Source of the DNA: Zingiber officinale
Taxonomy: Eukaryota; Streptophyta; Magnoliopsida; Zingiberales; Zingiberaceae
Reading direction: 5' to 3'
NCBI RefSeq assembly: GCF_018446385.1
Contig: NC_056001.1
Location: 108,602,436 to 108,666,435, forward strand
Length of the DNA: 64,000 nucleotides
Position 1 is the stretch's first letter, and each line of letters opens with the position of its first letter. The notes under the pieces were generated by a model. That model did not search any database and had not been told where the DNA came from. It worked only from the letters and a program-made list of their open reading frames with translations. Below, one piece after another: positions 26,375-37,540 of this stretch. Position numbers and translations under genes: made by a program.

Positions 26375-27356
26375 CTAAGGAGTCAAGCCAAGCCATGATC
26401 TGTTCTTCTCTTGCTTGAATGGAGTCGCCATTCCTGAAGTCTTAACTTGATAAGGTGCTCTTGCATTGATCCTGCAGTTAATTTTTCAGAAGGTGAATTA
26501 ACCTCTCAGCAAAATCGCCTCTCGTCATCAAGGTAAGCAGTAAGGATTACCTACCGATCTTTTCGCTTCTCGAGGAATCGCTGAAGCGAAGCCTTTCGAG
26601 CAATAGGAAGATCTGCAAGAACAACAATCGTTTGAGTTTTGACTCTAGTTTGAGTCTCAACAAGCGTCTGGATTAACAGAGAGGCTTTCTTTTACCAGAG
26701 AGACTTGTTTGGGCTGTCAACCAAGAATTAGCAACCATGGACTCCAATGTTGGGTTTTGATCTTCCGAGGAAGAGGATTCTTGACCTAAGTTTTGGTTTC
26801 TCTTGTTTCCCTCGCTGGCTAGCTTCAGTAGATCGTTGGCTTTCTCGGGAGGGAAGTTGTCAAACACCATGAGCTTCCCTTTGTAGAAGATTGTGAGTTG
26901 GGGATTCCCTCTTTCTCTGATGCACAAGAAAGAAACCAATAAAATGATCAGCGACACACCAAATCGAACAGTGCCGATTGATTCATGGGAGAATGGATGA
27001 AAGATTGAAACCTGGCCTGCTCTGGCCCAGTGTGGAACAGCTCCATTGCCTCCCCATCGTCGTCTCCGGATATCTCCGCTCCCGGAAGCAGACGCATGGT
27101 GGTCGGCGGCCGGAACGCCTCCAAGTTGCCTGAAAAATAGGATCGAAACGAATCAATGAAACAGGAACTTGCAATAAAAACGCGAATTTGGCGCCGAGCG
27201 CAAGACGCAAAGCAAGTTCTCACCTTGATCATGGCCTTGAGGTCGGGTATCGAATCCGAGCCCCAAATTGGTGACGCTTCTCTTCTCCTTGATGCACTGG
27301 CTGAGGAGGTTGCAGGCGACGGCGAAGTTGGTCTTCCCCTGCTTCCGCGCCGCCAT
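26375..27356 (-). CDS. JAZ: JAZ (TIFY-domain) jasmonate repressor, five exons, 208 aa
   Basis: JAZ proteins are nuclear repressors that bind MYC-type factors. Jasmonoyl-isoleucine glues them to the F-box protein COI1 for degradation. Exons on the minus strand are 27356-27224, 27129-27012, 26916-26696, 26612-26555 and 26471-26375. All introns are GT-AG and the phases join to give 627 nt. Features in order: an N-terminal region starting MAARKQGKTNFAVAC with a QCIKEKRSV phrase typical of the JAZ N-terminal motif; the ZIM/TIFY domain with TIFYKG at residues 92-97 and the helix PPEKANDLLKLAS; a Ser-rich linker; the Jas motif from Asp158, with the LPIAR degron followed by KASLQRFLEKRKDR; and the INARAPYQ tail (178-185). 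The Jas motif is split across exons 4 and 5, the intron position known to allow JAZ splice variants with altered stability. No LxLxL EAR motif is obvious, so repression would act through NINJA bound to the ZIM domain. The gene looks functional. Confidence 0.95.
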
Positions 27357-27590
27357 CTGCGCAAAACCCTCTTCTCTCCGGCGAATAGCTCGACGCAAAA
27401 GGTCCCGTTTACAATTCGCTTCGTTGCGTCGTCGCTCGTCTTCGTTGTCTGGATTTATAGTTCGGCGATTCGGTGCGTTGTCGGGAATTCAATTATCACG
27501 CGTGCCGAATCCATAACGTATGGAGGAAGCAACAGGGGCGCGAGGTGGATGTCTGGAAAAGGAAATTGGATAGTGGCCGCGGGTAAACAA

Positions 27591-27605
27591 AACGTGGAAC
27601 ACGTG
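27591..27605 (-). promoter_or_regulatory. T/G-box and G-box upstream of JAZ
   Basis: AACGTG (27591-27596) is followed at once by the palindrome CACGTG (27600-27605), about 240-250 bp upstream of the JAZ start codon. Both are known binding sites of MYC2-type bHLH factors, and JAZ promoters usually carry them as part of negative feedback in jasmonate signalling. Function here is inferred. Confidence 0.55.
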
Positions 27606-28779
27606 GTTGGCATGTTGATTACAGCTGTTTTTTTTGGTGCATGTGATTATTGAATAATTAAACATGACAAATAATCTGAATTAAATTTAATTGCAGCATT
27701 ATTTCATTTTTTTTTTCCCCTTCTTTTCGAGCATGAGGTGGACGTAAATAAGAGCTACATGCGATCTTTGACCGTCGAGGTAGTTAAAAGATGATTATAT
27801 ATTCACCGGTTTTTTACCATTTATCAATAAGTTATATAAAAGAATATAAATTATAAAATTAATTTATAATAGATGATCATTGAATAATTAGGAGGTGAGA
27901 AGAATTTTTTTAAAGATATTTATTTGTTAAAAATTGATTCTTATTTTATTATAATAAATTTATCATCTTCTAATTAATTGGGCATACTGTGAGAACAAAT
28001 TCCCTGATTATGTCAATATAAATTTGACATTATGTATACTTAACTTAGTCGATATAGAGTTTCACACATGGATAATCATTGACTAAATCAACGTAGATCC
28101 CAACCCTTGATTGTACTCGGATTTTGAGTTGGATGAAGTCAGAACAATCTCAGAATAGGTCGGATTAATGTGGAAAATTCGGAACTAATTAGAATGACCT
28201 TGCCAAGTTGAGTGAAGTTGGAGCCAAGTCAATAGAAGGTTTAGCTAGAATTTTTAACTAGGGGAGGCAAATTTAATAAATTAAAAAAAACTAATACAAC
28301 ACAAATATTTAGCCATTGTTTCTAAGTTGAAACAATGGTTGGTCAATGCCCAGAACTTATTTATGACTGAAAGTTGCTGAATTATTTATGATTTCGTTTC
28401 TTCATAATATTTAATATTCAACATATGAGACCTTCATTCCTATCTAAATAATTATCTTAACTAATAACCTAATAAAATAAAATTTATACTTTACAGTTCT
28501 CATTCAATTAATGAAACATAAAAAAAAATAACTTACTCTTATTGTTGCGGTTGGACAAAAGGGAAAAAAAAATGCTTGTAAAGTATTGATTACTGGAAAA
28601 AATAAAAGGAAAATTGTTGCTTTTGAGAAAAACATAAAAGAGAAGATGGAGAGGAAGAAGTAAAAAAATATAGAGTTTTATCTTCTTTATTAGCAAACTT
28701 GACTAGTTTCGGTGACCTCGACAACAACACAAATAGAGCAAAATAACACAAAACAAGGTTATTTTTACGGTGCCAACAA
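27606..28779. other. AT-rich intergenic DNA, no gene seen
   Basis: Long A/T tracts occur. Brief open stretches on the minus strand (28508-28696) are low-complexity. Nothing recognisable before the gypsy element. Confidence 0.5.
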
Positions 28780-31700
28780 AATCTTAGAAAACATGAGAAG
28801 AGGAATGGTACGGGATGTTACAAGCGGACCTAGAAGTGACGTGGAAGTCAAAGTTAAGTGAGGTGACAGCTAGAGTGTCACCTTCATCAGGGCTTAGCTC
28901 CTCACTCGACGTTAAGACCTTTGGTATAAGGACGACCGCCCTAAGAGTCGGCCGTGCCTGAAGGATCCAATACTCTACTTGTGAGAAACTATGAAAGTAT
29001 GACCCGCACAACATAACTCTGTTATATATCTGGTTGTCCCAAAGGCTGGCTAAGAGTACCTAAGCTTAGTCTTCACTCTCAGTATATGGCCGAATATACG
29101 GTCAAGCATCCCTAAAGCCGAGCAGGGTTAATATGTTAGATCGAGAACTTAGGATGCATTTGGTTTGTGCATTTTCCATTTTTATTTTCTGAAAAACAAG
29201 TATTTCTGAAAAATGGTATTTGGTTTACATTTTCCATGTCTGTTTTCTAAAAAAAATAGATAGCATTTTTTTAAAAAATAGAGAATGTCTAAAAGTCATT
29301 TTATATTTTCTAAAAAACGAACATTTTTCAAAAAATGAAAATGAAAAACATGAAAACCAAACACACCCTTATCTTTTTCGTTTTACAACTAAGAGTATGC
29401 AGCGGAAAAGAAGTAGACAGAAATGAAAAAGACATGAACACAAGGATTTTTATTTGGTTTGGAGCCTTCGACGACTCTTACTCCAAGACCTAGGTCCCAC
29501 GGACATATCGATGGATAATCCACTAAATACCTCTTTCAGAACCGCCGGAAGAGGGGATCAAGTACAAAAGAGTCAAAGAAGTGTAACACACTACACTTTC
29601 CGTTTGTAGAAATTAAGTACAGTAATTAATTCATTACCAAACACTGTTTGTAGTTGGTCGGCTTCAACTCAGTGTTTGGGCGGCTTCTCGGCCGTAATCA
29701 GGCATAGTAGAGTTGCAGCAGCAAGCAGGAGTAGTCAGAAAGTTGTTCAGATGCGTAGAAGCTCGTATAGAAGTTGATTGAAGCCTTGGGCGAAACATCC
29801 TTTTATTGAGCATGGAAGGTGTCTTCCATAGCTTTGAACGCGCCTCCAATGTGAGGAATCTGATCCCGAACTACCTGCTCTTTATCTATGATGAAGTCTG
29901 AATTTTATCCTTTGAAAAGCGCCTTTAGTGCCATGGAAGGCGTTTGGCATGAACAATACGAAGGCATCTTTTATACCATGGAAGGCGCCTCGAGAATTGT
30001 TCACCCGAGACCTTTTGTGCTTCTTTTGCCCTGCAATAAATGTTAGTTCAATAACATGTAAGATAATGTTAGCATAATAATAATAATAAGTAGTAATTAG
30101 ATTATGTCTCCCCGAGACCAGGATCTAGTCAGGGTCTCAATTTAGGTTTTCAAAATGGACCTAAGTTGGACCGATGCGTACTATCCTTTTAAAAGGGACG
30201 TGTCCTCACTTAGTTACTCTCCTCCAGTAACTTTCCTCTACTTACTAGGTGTAGAGTTACTTCCGGAATCACACATCCGAACTTCGAGAATTAAACATCC
30301 TGATCCACTGAAATTGCATATATGGTCTTCTTCAATCAGGAATCATACATTCTGACCTACCAGAATCGTACATCCGATCTTCAACTAATCAGGAATCGAA
30401 CATCTTGACTGAGTTTAGTCAACCCTACACATTTGATAATAAGGTTAGACTATGACAACACCTAACTTAACTCACTTGTCATTCATCAAAATCTGAGTTA
30501 GATCGTTAGTATAAATTGCACTAACATAATAGATCTATCTCTCTATTCAGTGCCAAGGCATACAAATTAAACCCGAATGCTTTGAAGTCGATTGAGCACA
30601 TGGGGTTCAGTTCTCCACTTCTATAACATTACTTTCAGCTTATAGATGTCATCCTACAATACAGTACAACCTTCAATATAAATCAGACCGTCACAAGGTC
30701 AGTCGTACCTATGAGTCCGAGCGCCTTGTTATCCAATAATTAGTCTTTTATCACATGATCCGTTGGTTCTAGAGCTGATCGTACCTGCGAGAGTTGGCTC
30801 TTCATTACTTATCAGATCTTTAGCATGAGTCTACGAGCATATTGCCGATCAGACTTATGGTTGGTCGAGCTTATGTGATTCAACTCCCCCTTTAAATATA
30901 GAATGCCCCTATTTATAAGTTTGATTGGGTTTATGAGATGTTGTTCCTGTTTCATATATGAATGCTTAGGGAAAAATACATAATGTTATTCCCATTACAA
31001 AGCCGGTCGGACATAGAGATGGTCAGGATATCCCATTCGTCCAAGTATCCGACCGGGCTATATTCCAGGAGAACGCTCAAGGTAAAATGTATAAGGTAAT
31101 TCTCATTACAAAGTTGGTTGGACATAGAGACAGTTGGAATACCCCGTTCGTCCAAGTATCTAGTCGAGCTATGTTTCAGGGGACAATATTGTCATGGAAT
31201 CACAATAGATTGTCAAAATAACAGCTATCCATCAAAAAATATTCTTCAGTTATAGCATATGAACTCAATGGAACCTTCTTACAAAGGTGACTATACAATT
31301 TCTATTATTATTATGGAGGTTACACAAGACTATTCATATAACAAAAGATTCCTCCGAGAATAACTGCATAAATTTTAGACTGTACATCTTTCATTATTTG
31401 ACATCTTCTGACACTGAATATTCCTTGTCACCTCATTATTGCAAAGTTATGAAAGGAGATATAAAAGGGGGGGATTCTCTTCGCTTATGACATATGCTTT
31501 ACAGATTATTGTGCAACGTTACTCCTTAGTACACTCACTCAATCTTACTGTAGTTCTTCTCCACTTTTCGCTTAGTCTTCTACTGACTTAAATGTCTAAG
31601 GGTCTATGCTAGAGACTTCTTCCCTGATTTTTACCCTAACATTCTGTTGGTTCTTTGGAGTATGTGCATAAAGGAGTTGAAAGGAGAGCTAGGTGTCATC

Positions 31701-31788
31701 GTCTCTCCCTAGCGAAGTCTTCTCCGGGTTAACAGAAGTGCCACTTTTCCCAGCGTGTCATCTCTATAATTTTTAAATAAGATTAAAT
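28780..31788 (+). mobile_element. Ty3-gypsy 5' LTR, interrupted by a solo LTR
   Basis: Segments 29060-29133, 30532-31365 and 31513-31788 match, in order and orientation, the 3' LTR remnants at 47741-47844, 48784-49538 and 55783-56063. Shared phrases include TATGGCCGAATATACGG and TCAGACCGTCACAAGG. After the LTR comes TTTGGCACCGTCTGTAGG (about 31788), a primer-site phrase typical of plant gypsy elements. The left edge near 28780-28800 is uncertain, because the matching part of the 3' LTR has been deleted. Confidence 0.7.
29134..30526 (-). mobile_element. Solo LTR E in the gypsy 5' LTR, target duplication TAATA
   Basis: The element begins TGTTAG and ends CTAACA, and is flanked by TAATA at 29129-29133 and 30527-30531. 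At 1393 bp it has no coding content. It contains GGAAGGCGCC-type palindromic words (29820-29990) like those in the LTRs of element B, and a (TAA)n run near 30077. Its right part resembles 61600-62173, showing a repeated family. Confidence 0.85.
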
Positions 31789-31849
31789 TTGGCACCGTCT
31801 GTAGGAACTTTTGCCAGATTCTGAAACGTAGAGATAGAAGAAGCTGGAT

Positions 31850-33213
31850 GATTCACCGTCGTCATCCTATCTCAAGAGGATTTCGAGTTACTAGTAGCCG
31901 CTCGAGCACAGAAGTTAATGCAACAACAGCAAGCAGCTGCCACCAGTATGTTGCCGCATGATCTCGCCATGTACAGGATGGGTCCTCACACTGAAAGAGG
32001 GACTCTAGTGGAAGATCTGACTGGGTTTCAGCCAGTTCCTCCACCAGCGGCTAGCTTCGTGCAACTACCTATCCAACCAATCATGATGCCACCTGTGCCA
32101 CCGTCCCCGATAGCACATCACTGGGCACTATTTCACACTCCTTTGGAGGAGATGGGCCGAGAAGAAAGGCTTTTTCTAAACAAGTATCGTCTTCAAGGGA
32201 TGCGCTCATGCAGGATTTGCGCAAGGGGAAAGCCCCGAGGTTCAGTAGTTCTCCCAAGTAGATAAGCATGTTATTCTCCCATGAAACATTAGAAGACGAG
32301 CTACCAAAATATTATCGACCTTTGATGATAAGGGAATATGGAGGGTCAACTGATTCGGAAGACCACCTCCGTAAGTTCAAAAACGCCACCCTCCTTCATC
32401 AGTACACGGATAATGTGAAGTGCCGAGTATTTCTCACCACACTCTCTATCTTAGTACAGAGATGGTTCAAATGATTGTCGGTTGAATCCATATGATGTGT
32501 TAAGGATTTTTACAAGGTTTTTCTATACCATTTTGCCAGCAGCTACTGTTACCACAAAACCACCCTGAGTCTCTTTTCACTCAAGTAGAGGCGCAAGGAG
32601 ACACTCAGGGCCTACATCAAAAAGTTCAACCGAGTGGCCATGAATATTCTCTCGGGCACCCCTGAGATTTTGATGAGTGTCTTTTCTCAAGGGCTCATAG
32701 ATAACGAGTTTTTTCGCTCCTTGATTAGGAAGCCCCTAAGAGATTTCGATCATCTACTTGGCCGGACGACCAAGTATATTACTATAGATGAAGCTCAATC
32801 CACTTTGAAGAAGAAGGAGGTCACCACACCCACTCCATCACCTATTGTGGAGCATCGAGCTCCTCCCCTCCCAACCCCCCCCCCCCTTTCCTCATAAAGG
32901 ACCCCAAGTGGATCCTTAGTTGCATCACCAAAAGTCGTGCCCTCAAGCTGTACAGCACGTGGAGGTCGAGCGGAAAAGATTCCTTGAGTCTCCTAGATGG
33001 GTTCCACCAAAATTCTATATATATCATCAATTAGGGACACACAACACTTATAATTGTTATCATTACAATAGGGAGGTGCGTCAGACGATCAACCAAGCGT
33101 TCTGCCATCAGTCACCATCTCCCAACCATCATCATTATCGGAGGTCGAACAGACCGCCCCGAAGATATCAAGGTGCCGAGCGGCGCCAAAAAACATCCCA
33201 GCAGTAAGACAAC
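31850..33213 (+). pseudogene. Ty3-gypsy gag, decayed
   Basis: Conceptual translation in shifting frames gives the plant gypsy gag pattern: YYRPLMIREYGGSTD, then DHLRKFKNATLLHQYTDNVK, CRVFLTTLS, RWFK, LRAYIKKFNRVAMN and FFRSLIRKP. Stops and frameshifts interrupt it at about 32262, 32472 and 32590. A His/Cys-containing stretch (33010-33200) follows, and the frame is then cut by element B at 33225. The capsid protein is no longer made intact. Confidence 0.8.
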
Positions 33214-34063
33214 CAGGCCCAAGCTGTTAGACCCTGTGGTTGTTTTGATGTGATCAACCAAGTTGGTTATGTCATGCTTTGTGTTTGATCCCTATGTCTG
33301 AGTGTGCAGGAGCTTAGGAGTGCAGGAAGTCGAGCAGAAGACGCAGCTGGCGAGAAGGACGGCACGGGAAGGGAGCCGAAGGGCTCGGTGCGTCAGAAGG
33401 ACGAGAGAGCTGCGGAAGAATACACCGGTGGGCGAGAAGAACGTGTTGGTTGCTACTCGGAAAACCTAGAGGTTCCACTGTACAACAATTTTGTACAAAG
33501 GTCTGAACCTTTTCCTAGCTACCATGTGTTCTTTTAAATTAAATTTTGGATCGCCTACGGAACTTAACACGTTTGATCCAAAACTTAATCTATTTGTTCT
33601 TTTAGGTTTTGACTTGGATCTCCTGCGGAACTTAACACGTTCGACCCAAGTCACCTTAAGTTATTAATTCCATTAAATATTAATTTCCATAATTGGTTCC
33701 CAGTACTGACGTGGCGAGGCACATGACCTTCTTGGATATGGGAGCAACCACCACCGACTAGACAAAACCTTTTATAGAAAGCTAATATTTAATTTCCTAA
33801 AATAACTTTAGGTTAACCGAAAAGAACAATCAAATCACAAGGAAAAGAAAAAATAAAAGAACACAACATCGAAAAACATATTCGAAATTCTAGAATCGTA
33901 AGCCTCTTGTTTTTGGTATTATTTCCATAAATAACTAGTATGATGCGAAAAGAAAAATTACTAGTTATACCTTGTAGAAAAACCTCTTGATCTTCTACCG
34001 TATTCCTCTTCTAACCTCGGACGTTGTGTGGGCAACGATCTTCCGAGATGAGAAACCACCAAC

Positions 34064-36002
34064 TGTTGGTGCAACCTTAGGTCAAGGTTGACCTGGTTGA
34101 CTCGACTCGAGTTGTATTTTGATGTTTGACGAAAACAGAAGAGTTGTACTTTGATGGAAGATTGTTAGTGCAACCTTAGGTCAAGGTTGACCTGGTTGAC
34201 CCGAGGTGAGTTGACCTGACTCGGAAAAGTCCAAGCAGGGAGCTTGGCATGGGAAAAGTCCAAGCAGGGAGCTTGGCATGGGAAAAGTCCAAGCAGGGAG
34301 CTTGGCATGGGAAAAGTCCAAGCAGGGAGTTTGGCATGGTGAAAAGTCCAAGCAGGGAGCTTGGCACGGGAAACGGGAAAAGTCCAAGTATGGAGACTTG
34401 GCACGGAGAAGTCCAAGTATGGAAACTTGGCATGGGAAGTCGGAGAGGGCTCGGTAGCTCGTTCTCCGGACTAAGGTCAGAGAGGGCTCGGGAGCTCGTT
34501 CTCTGGACCGGATGGAAGTCGGAGAGGGCTCGGTAGCTCGTTCTCCGAACTGTGGTCAGAGAGGGCTCGGTAGCTCGTTCTCTGGACCGGATGTGGAAAG
34601 TCCTGGTTAGTGAAGCCAGGCAGACGGGAAAGTCCTGGTGAGTGAAGCCAGGCAGTTGGAAAGTCCTGGTGAGTGAAGCCGGGCAGTTGGAAAGTCCTGG
34701 TAAGTGAAGCCAGGCAGACGGAAAGTCCTGGTGAGTGAAGCCGGGCAGTTGGAAAGTCCTGGTGAGTGAAGCCGGGCAGATTGGAAATCCTGGTGAGTGA
34801 AGCCAGGTGAAAACCCCAGTGAGTGAAGCTAGGTGAAAGTCCTGGTGAGTGAAGCCGGGCAAGGGAAAATCCAGATGGATCAAGGGAGATCGGACATCTG
34901 GTGTTGAAAAGGTCAAGTAGGTCAAGGGAGTGACCGGATACTTGACACGAAGAGAAAAATCTAAGTGGGTCAAAGGGATTGACCGGACACTTGGTGGGGA
35001 GTCTTAGCAGGTCAAGGGAGTGACCGGATGCTAAGCATGATGTACCAACAGGTCAAGGTTGACCGGATGTTGGTTTGGAAGGCTTGAGACTTGGTTTGGG
35101 CGAAAACCAAGCTCTGGATCGATCAGTGGATCGATCCAGGGATACACTGGGTATCTGGATCGGTCTGGTGACCGATCAGTAACCACACAGTGAGCTTCTG
35201 TGTGTTATCTGATCGGACTGAAAATCGATCAGTGATCGATTAGTAGCATACAGTGAAGTTCCTGATCGGTCTGCAGACCGATCAGGAGACGATCAGAAGG
35301 AGACGATCAGAAGGAGGGAAAGGCCCTGATCGGTCATGGGACCGATCAGGGAAGGACCTGATCGGTCACCATGACCGATCAGGACCCTTGTGGACCGATC
35401 AGGATGAAGCCTGATCGGTCCACATCCTAGCCGTTGCGTAGCAACGGCTAGTTTCTGTTGTGTCTTCTTCGCAGGTTATAAAAGGGGTTGAGTTGCTTCT
35501 TCTTCTTCTTCACTGCTGTGATTTGAGCTTTGCTGAGCTCGCTTCTGCTTGAAGCTTCGTGTGAGCTTCATCGGCTGGGTTCCTGCTGTTGTAGGCGTCG
35601 TTTGAAGCTGCTGCTTCATCCAGTCGACAAGAAGGCAAGCTAGGGTTATTACATTTTTGTATTGTACTTAGTTTCTTGCTGTATTCTTGTACTCCTGTTT
35701 ATCTTGCTGTTGCAAGACATTGTGGCGAGGTTTCTCCACCCAGAAGGAGTGATTATTAGCCGGGTTTCCGGGGACTCATCCACCGACGGATTGATAGGCT
35801 TCGTCCACCTTACGGGCACGCCGAGGAGTAGGAGTTTCATCTCCGAACCTCGTTACACCGACGCGTATTGAGGTTTGATTTCTTGTCTTCGTTTCTTGTT
35901 TTTATTTCTGCTGCGCTAACCCTAGTTTGTAGAAAGAAACGCGAAGATTTGGGGTCGGCTATTCACACCCCCCCTCTCTAGCCGCGACCATCGATCCTAA
36001 CA
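34064..36002 (+). repeat. 5' LTR of element A, built from minisatellites and palindromes
   Basis: From the left: an LTR head (TGTTGGTGCAACC), repeated as TGTTAGTGCAACC at 34163; five units of a ~29-bp repeat (AAAAGTCCAAGCAGGGAGC...) plus two variants (34223-34440); four units around GAGAGGGCTCGGTAGCTCG (34440-34590); nine units of a ~31-bp repeat (AAAGTCCTGGTGAGTGAAGC...) at 34593-34868; several GGTCAAGGGAGTGACCGG units (34915-35065); then a block of GATCGGTC/GACCGATC palindromes (35110-35430). After that come a TATA box and a single-copy right part ending CCTAACA. The arrays would fill the U3 region. Confidence 0.9.
35477..35484 (+). promoter_or_regulatory. TATA box in the 5' LTR of element A
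   Basis: TATAAAAG lies just right of the palindrome block; the same box is at 40601-40608 in the 3' LTR. It would place the transcription start in the conserved part of the LTR and make all upstream arrays U3. Confidence 0.65.
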
Positions 36003-36004
36003 AG

Positions 36005-36016
36005 TGGTATCAGAGC
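36005..36016 (+). promoter_or_regulatory. Primer-binding site of element A
   Basis: TGGTATCAGAGC two bases after the LTR is the standard plant Copia primer site, complementary to the 3' end of initiator methionine tRNA. Confidence 0.85.
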
Positions 36017-36064
36017 GAGGTCGCTCTTCGTTGGATCAACACCCGGGGGAGCACGAGCTAGAGA

Positions 36065-37540
36065 ATGGATCTATTTGGAGAAGATGTCACGATTCCACCT
36101 TTCTACGATCGCGATGACTTCGCGTTTTGGAAGGTAAGAATGAAATATTTTCTTATGACTAATCTTGAGAATTGGAGTTGTGTCCAATTAGGTTTCAAGC
36201 CTCCGACGGACAAGAAAGGAGAAACCCTAGAGAAGAAGGAGTGGACCAAGGAACAAGTCCACCAATCCCTAGTCAACGATGAGGTATTGAAGATTTTTGA
36301 ATTTTCTTTACCTAATGATGTTTTGTGTAGGATAGGAGGATACAACAATGCCAAGGAGTTGTGGAACAACTTGGCTAAGTTTCATGAGGGGAACTCCACT
36401 TCAAGCCATGAAAAGGAGTCAAGTGAGCCAAAGAGTTCACATCATGGAGGGATGAATTTAGAAGTTGAGGGCCACTCAACATCTAAAGAAGAAGAAGAGG
36501 AGAATTCTTCTTCAAGTTCGGAGCAAGAAGAAGAAGCTTCTACCTCCGGAAGGGATGAAGGAGAGAGCGTTCATCCCACCTCAACCCTAGGTAACTCAAG
36601 CAATTCAAGTTCTAGTAAATTGCATATATTATGCTTTGAGTGTAGGGAATTTGGACATTACAAGAGTAAATGTCCAAAGAGGGTTAGAAGGACTCCACCG
36701 ACGCCAAAGATCAAGGAAGCCGGAGTCCCAATACGCAAGAGCAAGGAGCACGTGGTGTGCTTCCAATGCAAGCGAAAGGGACATTATCGGAGCCAATGTC
36801 CGAGGGGGAGGCAACCTCACAAGGACAAGAAACCAAGCACATGGATAGGGGGAGCTAAGGCAAACCCTAAGGTAACCTTTAAGGCTCATTATTGCAATAC
36901 TAGTAAGATGCATGCTAGTAGTTTGATTGCAATTGCTAATAATGATAGGCATGATAACAATAGAAATCGATACACATGCTTAGGTGCCAAACATGTGAGC
37001 CTAGATAAGGATAACACTAGGAAAGCCAACCCTAGGATCAACTCATCTAAGGTTAAGGATAATCTAGGTAGAAATCCCAAAACAACTAGACACATGCCTA
37101 GGGATACCTCAAAGAAAAATGAAAAATTAAAAATTGAGGTATTAGAGAAGGAGAATCAAGTCTTGAGGTCAAGACTTGATACTTTGGAAAAGGCTCTTAA
37201 GAACTTGGAGAAGTCATCTCTAGGGTCTAGAGGTCAAAAACCCAAGTCCAAGGACAAGAAAGGTTTGGGTCACAAACCTAAGTCCCAAGTGGTCAAGCCC
37301 ACTTATCATAATGTTCCATTCGATTATGGAACAAAATCTAGGGCTAGGAAGACCATCACCAAGGTCACAAGGGGAGTCACCCCTAGAGTTGATCTTGATG
37401 AGTCCCAAATGACCAAGGCTTCAAAGCCTAGGAGGGTTATTAGGAGGGTTGCTAGGGAAGTCATCCCTAGTGAATACTTAGTGAACCCAATGAGCTCCAA
37501 TAGGTATTGGGTTCCTAGGAGCGTGATTTCATCAAGCTAG
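36065..37540 (+). CDS. Intact Copia-type gag of element A, 491 aa
   Basis: Gag packages the element's RNA into cytoplasmic particles. The ORF starts MDLFGEDVTIPPFYDRDDFA, the opening of plant Copia gag (UBN2/retrotran_gag family), with W/F-rich helices to about residue 110. An acidic Ser/Glu-rich linker (110-180) follows, then two CCHC zinc knuckles, CFECREFGHYKSKC (190-203) and CFQCKRKGHYRSQC (232-245). After a basic Asn/Lys-rich segment comes a predicted coiled coil (about 355-383, LEKENQVLRSRLDTLEK). The end carries LVNPMSSNRYWVPRS. There is no protease motif after it, since the frame closes with TAG at 37538-37540. Compared with the gag of B and C, the first knuckle is duplicated and the linker is different. 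No stop or frameshift is present, so the protein could still be made. Confidence 0.92.
   Translation: MDLFGEDVTIPPFYDRDDFAFWKVRMKYFLMTNLENWSCVQLGFKPPTDKKGETLEKKEWTKEQVHQSLVNDEVLKIFEFSLPNDVLCRIGGYNNAKELWNNLAKFHEGNSTSSHEKESSEPKSSHHGGMNLEVEGHSTSKEEEEENSSSSSEQEEEASTSGRDEGESVHPTSTLGNSSNSSSSKLHILCFECREFGHYKSKCPKRVRRTPPTPKIKEAGVPIRKSKEHVVCFQCKRKGHYRSQCPRGRQPHKDKKPSTWIGGAKANPKVTFKAHYCNTSKMHASSLIAIANNDRHDNNRNRYTCLGAKHVSLDKDNTRKANPRINSSKVKDNLGRNPKTTRHMPRDTSKKNEKLKIEVLEKENQVLRSRLDTLEKALKNLEKSSLGSRGQKPKSKDKKGLGHKPKSQVVKPTYHNVPFDYGTKSRARKTITKVTRGVTPRVDLDESQMTKASKPRRVIRRVAREVIPSEYLVNPMSSNRYWVPRSVISSS

Noticed and set aside
31918-32265. Gln/Pro-rich ORF as a stand-alone gene
   Set aside because: It lies at the start of the gypsy gag and is explained by that decayed frame.
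34593-34868. Regular repeats of about 31 bp resembling a CRISPR array
   Set aside because: The units are contiguous with no unique spacers, occur twice as parts of an LTR pair, and the genome is a plant.
34176-34973. A 265-aa open frame on the minus strand with repeated Gly-Phe-Thr-His-Gln-Asp-Phe-type peptides, and a similar one at 39630-40157
   Set aside because: The peptide repeats are just translated minisatellite units in the LTRs of element A (31-bp unit, so the frame drifts between units). No start context or independent evidence supports a gene.
36005-36016. tRNA-like match after the LTR
   Set aside because: It is only the primer-binding complement of tRNA-Met, not a tRNA gene. No tRNA or rRNA gene was found in the window.
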